Origin: Nitrosomonadales bacterium
GTDB taxonomy: Bacteria > Pseudomonadota > Gammaproteobacteria > Burkholderiales > Gallionellaceae
Reading direction: 5' to 3'
Assembly (NCBI GenBank): GCA_016199835.1
Contig: JACQFX010000048.1
Location: 1-64,000 of the forward strand
Length of the DNA: 64,000 nt
In this document: positions 59,299 through 64,000 of the stretch, piece after piece
Layout: the number at the start of each line of letters is the position of its first letter
How positions within the stretch are numbered: the stretch's first letter is position 1
Program-made: the position numbers and the translations under genes
Notes under the pieces: model-generated
Told to the model about the DNA's origin: nothing
The model's input: the letters and a program-made list of their open reading frames with translations, nothing else
Databases searched by the model: none

Positions 59299-59410
59299 GA
59301 GGGGCGATGATAGCATGTGGGATAGGGGGCATCTCGCCGAGTACAAATCCCGATCACGCGCTAGAATGACCGCCCTCCCCGGCCAGTCGCCGGACTCTCA
59401 GGGCCATCCC

Positions 59411-59617
59411 ATGATTGAACAACGCTTGATAAACATCGAAACAAAAATTACCTATCAGGAAGACCTGGTCGAGGAGCTGAACAAAACGGTCTATCAGCAG
59501 CAGAAAAAGCTGGAGCGGCTTGAGGCAACTTGCGAAGCGCTTGCCAGGCACATCGCATCGCTGGCCGACTCCGTGAGTGAAAGCAAATCCGTGAATGAAA
59601 GACCACCGCACTATTAA
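59411..59617 (+). CDS. slyX: SlyX family protein
   Basis: 68-residue coiled-coil protein ([36 protein letters not shown]); ends in the PPHY motif typical of SlyX. Function unknown in general. ATG at 59411; divergent from hslO. Confidence 0.88.
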   Translation: MIEQRLINIETKITYQEDLVEELNKTVYQQQKKLERLEATCEALARHIASLADSVSESKSVNERPPHY

Positions 59618-59663
59618 CCGCCCCAAAGCAGGAAGCTGCATTAAACCTTGGACATCTCCCGCC

Positions 59664-60194
59664 ATGCCTGATTACCGTCGCGCCTGGCATCCGGGCGGAA
59701 CTTATTTCTTCACCGTCAACTTGCTGCAACGGCAGGGCAATGATCTGCTGACTCGTCATATCGAACTGTTGCGCACCGTGGTCAAATCGGTACGGCAGCG
59801 TCATCCTTTCAAGATTCACGGCTGGGTGATATTGCCCGAACACTTGCACTGCGTCATTGAATTGCCCCCGGAAGATGCGGATTACGCCACGCGCTGGCGG
59901 CTGATCAAGATGGATTTTTCCAAGGCATTGCCGCGCACCGAAAGATTATCTGCGATGCGTATCCGGCGCGGGGAGCGGGGCATATGGCAGCGGCGATATT
60001 GGGAACACTTGATTCGGGATGAGCGAGATTATCGGGCGCACATGGATTATGTACATATCAACCCGGTGAAACATGGCTTGGTCAAGTGTGTGGCAGATTG
60101 GCCTTATTCAACATTTCATCGCATGGTTGCGGAAGGAATTTATCCGGCGGATTGGGCGGGCGGGAATGAGGATGAAGCGGGATATAACGATTAA
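59664..60194 (+). CDS. REP-associated tyrosine transposase (RAYT, TnpA_REP)
   Basis: 176-residue Y1/HUH-type single-strand transposase related to IS200/IS605. HUH motif H60-L-H62 in [13 protein letters not shown]; probable catalytic tyrosine Y123 in [23 protein letters not shown]. RAYTs are thought to mobilise REP palindromes and are usually single-copy. ATG at 59664 ([12 protein letters not shown]); a 23-residue longer frame overlaps slyX and is not preferred. Two direct copies of a REP-type unit follow at 60210 and 60290. Confidence 0.92.
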   Translation: MPDYRRAWHPGGTYFFTVNLLQRQGNDLLTRHIELLRTVVKSVRQRHPFKIHGWVILPEHLHCVIELPPEDADYATRWRLIKMDFSKALPRTERLSAMRIRRGERGIWQRRYWEHLIRDERDYRAHMDYVHINPVKHGLVKCVADWPYSTFHRMVAEGIYPADWAGGNEDEAGYND

Positions 60195-60209
60195 CAATCG
60201 TAGGAATTC

Positions 60210-60240
60210 GTAGGGTGCAATAAGCGAAGCGCATTGCGCC
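60210..60240. repeat. REP-type unit downstream of RAYT, copy 1
   Basis: GTAGGGTGCAATAAGCGAAG followed by CGCATTGCGCC. Matches the 60290 copy except for one base. It contains a short palindrome (GGTGCAAT / ATTGCGCC). The stretch 60195-60374 has no gene, only these repeats. Confidence 0.85.
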
Positions 60241-60289
60241 GTATGGGGCGTGAGAGTTTCATTCCACGAGGTTTTTATGCCTCAATTTT

Positions 60290-60320
60290 GTAGGGTGCAA
60301 TAAGCGAAGCGCATTGCACC
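60290..60320. repeat. REP-type unit downstream of RAYT, copy 2
   Basis: Same 31-base unit as at 60210, 80 bases further on and in the same orientation; the last part reads ATTGCACC and so pairs perfectly with GGTGCAAT. Confidence 0.85.
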
Positions 60321-60374
60321 GGATGGTTGCATCGAAAATTTGTGGGATACATACTACGCGGGCTGTACGCTGGC

Positions 60375-61595
60375 TCAGTCTAAATACTCGCATACTTTGA
60401 TTACGCGCTGTACACCATTTATAGTGCTAGCTATTTCGGCTGCGGTTTGGCATTGATTACGGCGAAGCATTCCCATTATATATACAGCACCATTCTCAAT
60501 AATAACTTTGACGTTATTAGACTGGAGTTCTTGGTTATTGATAAATCGCGCCCTAACATTATTGGTTATTTCCATATCTCTGCTGATCAAGGAAAGGCTG
60601 ATATTCTGAGCTACTACTAACTCGTTGGAAACAGCTTTTACATAATTGATACTTGCAATGAAATTTCCTATCTCGTTTTTAATCCTTTCATTTGGTGCTT
60701 CTCCAGTAACCAATACCTTGCGATTGAGACTGTTAATATTGACATGCGCTGCATTTTGATACTTTATGCTAACTTGTCTACGGCATTCAGCTTCAATGTT
60801 TACATCATCAACCTGTGAACTATCAGCATTGTAGGCGAATGGTGTACCCGATTTTTCCTGCTCCACCTTCATGCTGGAGCGCAGGGTTCGCAAGTTCTCA
60901 ACCGCAGGATCATCAATAGCAAAAGTAGATGATACCCTTTGACCAGTACTGACACCCCAATTCTTGAATGAGCCAATTACTAATGCAGGCATGACATAGC
61001 GCAAGTCTCCCGTTGATCCCGTACTCGTAGTTGTTGAGCGCCATACCTGAGAAAACTTCTTATCGCGCTTGTATGCATCGATGTCGTAGGCGTCAAGGAC
61101 TAGGTATCGAAAATAGGTAGTGACTTGTTGAATATGAGTTGAGTATCCTGTGATACCGTAGGTTGGAGTATAGGTTGTGTAGGAATTGTAGCTCAGGTTT
61201 CCGCCGTAGCTATTTACGGTTCCAGTTGTCATCGATCCGGAATAGCCGGTTTGCCCCCAGACGGGCAACGAATAGGTACTCGTATGTAATTGTGGATCTC
61301 CTATTCCATAGGATACGAAGATCACAATATCGGCATCTTCTAGCTTTTGACTTTCCCGAAAGCTAGATGAAATGAGTCCTCGTCGTATGTAGCCAGCGTA
61401 CTCTTGAAACTGGAGGTCATCTATGGAAATGCCAGCATTGCCGGGCATGAGCCAGTAAGTTTTCTTGTAGGATGCTTGCCCACTGGCAATGGCATCCACA
61501 TTGACGGTAATGGTCGGTCTTGCATTAATTCCCGCACATCCGCCAAGCAAGGCGGCCAAAAGGATGAGAAGCGTTCGGAAGTATCGCAAAGTCAT
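60375..61595 (-). CDS. AT-rich lipoprotein with C-terminal BON-like domains
   Basis: 406 residues. Lipoprotein signal MTLRYFRTLLILLAALLGGC (lipobox LGGC). The N-terminal part (about 30-235) resembles DUF4136-type lipoproteins (DADIVIFVSYGIGDP) and has an unusual Tyr/Ser/Thr/Gly-rich insert (about 105-155; YSLPVWGQTGYSGSM). The C-terminal part (about 270-405) has two BON-like repeats as in DolP/OsmY (NINSLNRKVLVTGEAPNERIK, VIIENGAVYIMGMLRR). Probably in the outer membrane or periplasm. Codon use is clearly more AT-rich than in the neighbours, suggesting transfer. No specific function known. Confidence 0.75.
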   Translation of the reverse strand: MTLRYFRTLLILLAALLGGCAGINARPTITVNVDAIASGQASYKKTYWLMPGNAGISIDDLQFQEYAGYIRRGLISSSFRESQKLEDADIVIFVSYGIGDPQLHTSTYSLPVWGQTGYSGSMTTGTVNSYGGNLSYNSYTTYTPTYGITGYSTHIQQVTTYFRYLVLDAYDIDAYKRDKKFSQVWRSTTTSTGSTGDLRYVMPALVIGSFKNWGVSTGQRVSSTFAIDDPAVENLRTLRSSMKVEQEKSGTPFAYNADSSQVDDVNIEAECRRQVSIKYQNAAHVNINSLNRKVLVTGEAPNERIKNEIGNFIASINYVKAVSNELVVAQNISLSLISRDMEITNNVRARFINNQELQSNNVKVIIENGAVYIMGMLRRNQCQTAAEIASTINGVQRVIKVCEYLD

Positions 61596-61604
61596 TATGT
61601 CCTC

Positions 61605-61799
61605 TCAGTCTTTCATGCGTTGCGCTGTTTCATAGCGGAGAAGCGTTTCATTTGTAAAAGTTCTAGCGCACTCGGCGTTTTGACATTCATACACGAGCCG
61701 TTTTCTGGCGCGGCCTTGGGAACTAGCATCGCGGCCCGTGTAAGCAACGTTGGTGCTATTGCAGTAGGGGCAGTACAGAGGAAGGTTGCTTCGATTCAT
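61605..61799 (-). CDS. Ogr/Delta-like small zinc-finger protein
   Basis: 64 residues with CPYC and CQNAEC (YECQNAECARTFTNETLLR), the spacing of the Ogr/Delta family of phage late-gene activators that bind one zinc. It lies 9 bases upstream of the BON lipoprotein, on the same strand and similarly AT-rich. It could be a domesticated regulator or phage remnant. No other phage gene is visible nearby. Confidence 0.65.
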   Translation of the reverse strand: MNRSNLPLYCPYCNSTNVAYTGRDASSQGRARKRLVYECQNAECARTFTNETLLRYETAQRMKD

Positions 61800-61957
61800 G
61801 GCGAAACTCCTAAGATAAGGCGCTAACCAGATATAGAAAATTTATTCATAGTGGAGCCATGCTGCCTATTCAGTAAAACTTCGCGGATGGAAGCTCAAAT
61901 CACTTCTCGACGATTTTTCCTTGGGCTGCTCAAACAACTCTCAACTCTAGACTGATT

Positions 61958-63478
61958 TTACCCCGCCTTCACCGGAATCTTGCCTATCTTCACCTGCCAC
62001 TCCTTCGGCCCCGTGTCATGCACCGAAGTCCCCTTGCTGTCCACCGCCACCGTGACCGGCATATCCTGCACGGTGAATTCGTAGATGGCTTCCATGCCGA
62101 GTTCGGCGAAGGCCAGCACTTTCGAGGCCTTGATCGCTTTGGACACGAGGTAGGCCGCGCCGCCTACGGCCATCAGGTAAACGGCCTTGTGCTTCTTGAT
62201 CGCTTCGATGGCTTCGGGGCCGCGTTCGGATTTGCCGACCATGCCGATCAGGCCGGTCTGTGCCAGCATCATCTCGGTGAACTTGTCCATGCGTGTGGCG
62301 GTGGTGGGGCCGGCGGGACCGACCACTTCGTCGCGCACCGGGTCGACCGGGCCGACGTAGTAGATGAAACGGTTGCGGAAATCCACGGGCAATTCTTCTC
62401 CGCGCGCGAGCATGTCGGAGATGCGCTTGTGCGCGGCATCGCGCCCCGTAAGCAATTTGCCATTCAGCAACAGCGTCTCACCCGGCTTGAATGTGGCGAT
62501 CTCTTCGCGCGTGATGGTGTCGAGATTGACGCGGCGCGATTCGGCGGAGGCTTTCCATTCGATCTTCGGCCAGTCATCCAGCGACGGCGGCGTCAGCACC
62601 GCAGGGCCACTGCCATCCAAAGTGAAATGAATGTGGCGCGTCGCGGCGCAGTTGGGGATCATGGCCACCGGCAGGCTCGCCGCGTGCGTGGGAAAGTCCA
62701 TGATCTTCACGTCCACCACCGTGGTGAGTCCGCCCAAGCCCTGTGCGCCTATGCCCAGCGCGTTGACCTTGTCGAACAGTTCCAGGCGCAATTCCTCGAT
62801 GCGATTTTTTGCTCCGCGCGCTTGCAGTTCGTGCATATCCACGGGCTCCATCAGCGCTTCCTTGGCCAGCAGCATGGCCTTCTCCGCCGTGCCGCCGATG
62901 CCGATGCCGAGTATGCCCGGCGGACACCAGCCCGCACCCATCTCGGGCACCGTCTCCAGCACCCAATCCACGATACTGTCGGAAGGATTGAGCGCGGCGA
63001 ACTTGGATTTATTCTCCGAGCCGCCGCCCTTGGCCGCGAGTATGACTTCGACCTTGTCGCCCGCGACGATCTCGTAATTGATCACGGCAGGCGTGTTGTC
63101 GCGCGTGTTCTTGCGCGCACCGGCTGGGTCGCTCAGCACCGAAGCGCGCAGCATGTTGTCCGGGTTGAGATATGCGCGGCGCACGCCTTCGTTGATCATG
63201 TCGGTCACGCTCATCTTCGCATCATCCCAGCGCACATCCATGCCCACCTTGACGAAAGCCGTCACGATGCCGGTGTCCTGACAGATCGGTCTATGCCCCT
63301 GCGCGCTCATGCGCGAGTTGGTGAGTATCTGCGCGATGGCATCGCGCGCGGCAGGCGACTGCTCGCGCTCGTAGGCCTTGCCCAGCGCCTGCACGTAGTC
63401 GAGCGGGTGGTAGTAGGAAATGTATTGCAGCGCGTCGGCGACGCTGGCGATGAGGTGTTCTTGACGAATGGTGGTCAT
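61958..63478 (-). CDS. fumA: Fumarate hydratase class I (iron-sulfur)
   Basis: Hydrates fumarate to malate using a labile [4Fe-4S] cluster. 506 residues; cluster cysteines C66 (RPICQDTG), C185 (GAGWCPPG) and C277 (IPNCAATRH). The alpha part is fused to the beta part (GPTTATRMDKFTEMMLAQ) as in single-chain class I enzymes. The gap 61800-61957 contains nothing I can identify. Confidence 0.95.
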   Translation of the reverse strand: MTTIRQEHLIASVADALQYISYYHPLDYVQALGKAYEREQSPAARDAIAQILTNSRMSAQGHRPICQDTGIVTAFVKVGMDVRWDDAKMSVTDMINEGVRRAYLNPDNMLRASVLSDPAGARKNTRDNTPAVINYEIVAGDKVEVILAAKGGGSENKSKFAALNPSDSIVDWVLETVPEMGAGWCPPGILGIGIGGTAEKAMLLAKEALMEPVDMHELQARGAKNRIEELRLELFDKVNALGIGAQGLGGLTTVVDVKIMDFPTHAASLPVAMIPNCAATRHIHFTLDGSGPAVLTPPSLDDWPKIEWKASAESRRVNLDTITREEIATFKPGETLLLNGKLLTGRDAAHKRISDMLARGEELPVDFRNRFIYYVGPVDPVRDEVVGPAGPTTATRMDKFTEMMLAQTGLIGMVGKSERGPEAIEAIKKHKAVYLMAVGGAAYLVSKAIKASKVLAFAELGMEAIYEFTVQDMPVTVAVDSKGTSVHDTGPKEWQVKIGKIPVKAG

Positions 63479-63512
63479 ATGATCAGGCTTCGGGTTGATT
63501 GAATGTGGAAAA

Positions 63513-63538
63513 TTTCAGGATGCGATTTTAACCTGAAA
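63513..63538. promoter_or_regulatory. Inverted repeat upstream of fumA
   Basis: TTTCAGG / CCTGAAA, 7-bp arms with a 12-base centre, 35-60 bases before the fumA ATG, overlapping an AT-rich -10-like stretch (minus strand TTAAAAT). Possible operator; the regulator is unknown. Nothing else is seen in 63479-63642. Confidence 0.3.
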
Positions 63539-63642
63539 ATGCCGCTCTTCAGTCTTGTGGATGGGTATCAAGAGACGGGGTCGTGCTTATAAAGCAGCAT
63601 TAGGGCAAGGGCGGCAGACGATCCGATGCGGGCATTGAGAAT

Positions 63643-64000
63643 TCAACAACGCCCCAATATTTGACGAATCTCCGGCACGCAGGAGCCACACCCCGTACCC
63701 GCTTTCAAACTCGAGCCTATTGCCTCAACGCTGTTCAAACCCTGAGCATGAATAGCTTTCAGAATGGTTTTTTCTCCTACGCCAAAACAGGCACACACGG
63801 TGCGCCCGCTATCGGCGGCTGTACCTATGGGCGGTCGGGCAGAAAGCAAACCTGCCAATTCGGCAGGTTCCAGTTGTTTCCGGGCAAACAAACTCCCCAG
63901 CCAATCGCGCTCCGGCAAGCGAGGGTCGGTAGCCATAAAGAAAACAGCTTCGAGTTGCCCATCCTTCAAACATGCTGCGCGATAACGCCCCATTGCCGCA
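63643..64000 (-). CDS. nasA: C-terminal end of assimilatory nitrate reductase-like protein (BFD [2Fe-2S] domain), partial
   Basis: The frame is open to the right edge, so the 5' part is outside the window. The visible 119 residues have a linker (LPERDWLGSLFARKQL) and a BFD-like [2Fe-2S] domain with cysteines in VCACFGVG and GTGCGSCVPEIRQIL, the arrangement at the C-terminus of NasA-type molybdenum nitrate reductases. A nitrite reductase (NirB) or another BFD-containing flavoprotein cannot be excluded because the catalytic part is not visible. Confidence 0.7.
   Translation of the reverse strand, partial: AAMGRYRAACLKDGQLEAVFFMATDPRLPERDWLGSLFARKQLEPAELAGLLSARPPIGTAADSGRTVCACFGVGEKTILKAIHAQGLNSVEAIGSSLKAGTGCGSCVPEIRQILGRC

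Noticed and set aside
61605-61799. Prophage remnant around the Ogr-like gene
   Set aside because: No capsid, tail, integrase or repressor gene is visible in the flanks, so only the single zinc-finger gene is reported.

Overview
The window looks like a chromosomal segment of a betaproteobacterium, most likely in the order Nitrosomonadales and possibly the Gallionella/Sideroxydans group. This rests on gene content, gene order and protein style and is an inference, since no 16S rRNA is present. By eye the DNA is moderately GC-rich. Two short stretches are visibly AT-richer and look foreign: about 108-450 and about 60,360-61,900.

Layout. 1-650: a broken TylF-type methyltransferase at an abrupt junction. 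649-7,631 (minus): a complete cytochrome c maturation operon, ccmABCDEF-dsbE(ccmG)-ccmH-ccmI. 7,745-16,856: fabI (plus), then on the minus strand tig-clpP-clpX-lon-hupB-tRNA-Val-tRNA-Asp-ppiD, a protein folding and quality-control block. 17,014-32,105: a type II secretion system as two divergent operons, gspC-D-E-[nuclease + methyltransferase/restriction cassette]-F on minus and gspG-H-I-J-K-L-M-N on plus. 32,153-40,826 (minus): an NrfJ-like lipoprotein, tRNA-Leu, two large GGDEF-EAL proteins, an AcuI/YhdH-type reductase and a UrtA-like binding protein. 41,020-50,481 (minus): sdhCDAB-sdhE-gltA-vapB-(vapC relic)-sucA-sucB, with mdh divergent at 50,585. 51,670-58,370 (plus): a four-gene phosphorelay/c-di-GMP operon (PAS histidine kinase, single-domain regulator, REC-PAS-GGDEF, REC-PAS-GAF-HD-GYP). 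58,399-64,000: hslO, slyX, a RAYT transposase with REP-type repeats, an AT-rich BON lipoprotein and Ogr-like zinc-finger protein, class I fumarase, and the C-terminal end of an assimilatory nitrate reductase-like protein.

How the genes work together. Citrate synthase, 2-oxoglutarate dehydrogenase E1/E2, succinate dehydrogenase, fumarase and malate dehydrogenase supply most of an oxidative TCA cycle; the E3 gene (lpdA) is not next to sucB. The ccm genes mature c-type cytochromes for respiration. Four genes carry complete c-di-GMP synthesis and/or hydrolysis motifs, so the segment is rich in second-messenger signalling.

Most noteworthy observations. (1) A two-gene defence-type cassette sits inside the T2SS operon between gspE and gspF. 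(2) Four copies of a GC-rich palindromic repeat lie in frame inside coding sequences: two in the restriction enzyme and one in each interdomain linker of SucB. A different dispersed-type repeat forms part of the GspK N-terminus. (3) A UrtA-like binding protein is translationally coupled to a GGDEF-EAL sensor, and the pair is bracketed by two REP-like inverted repeats at a site next to sucB where lpdA is often found.
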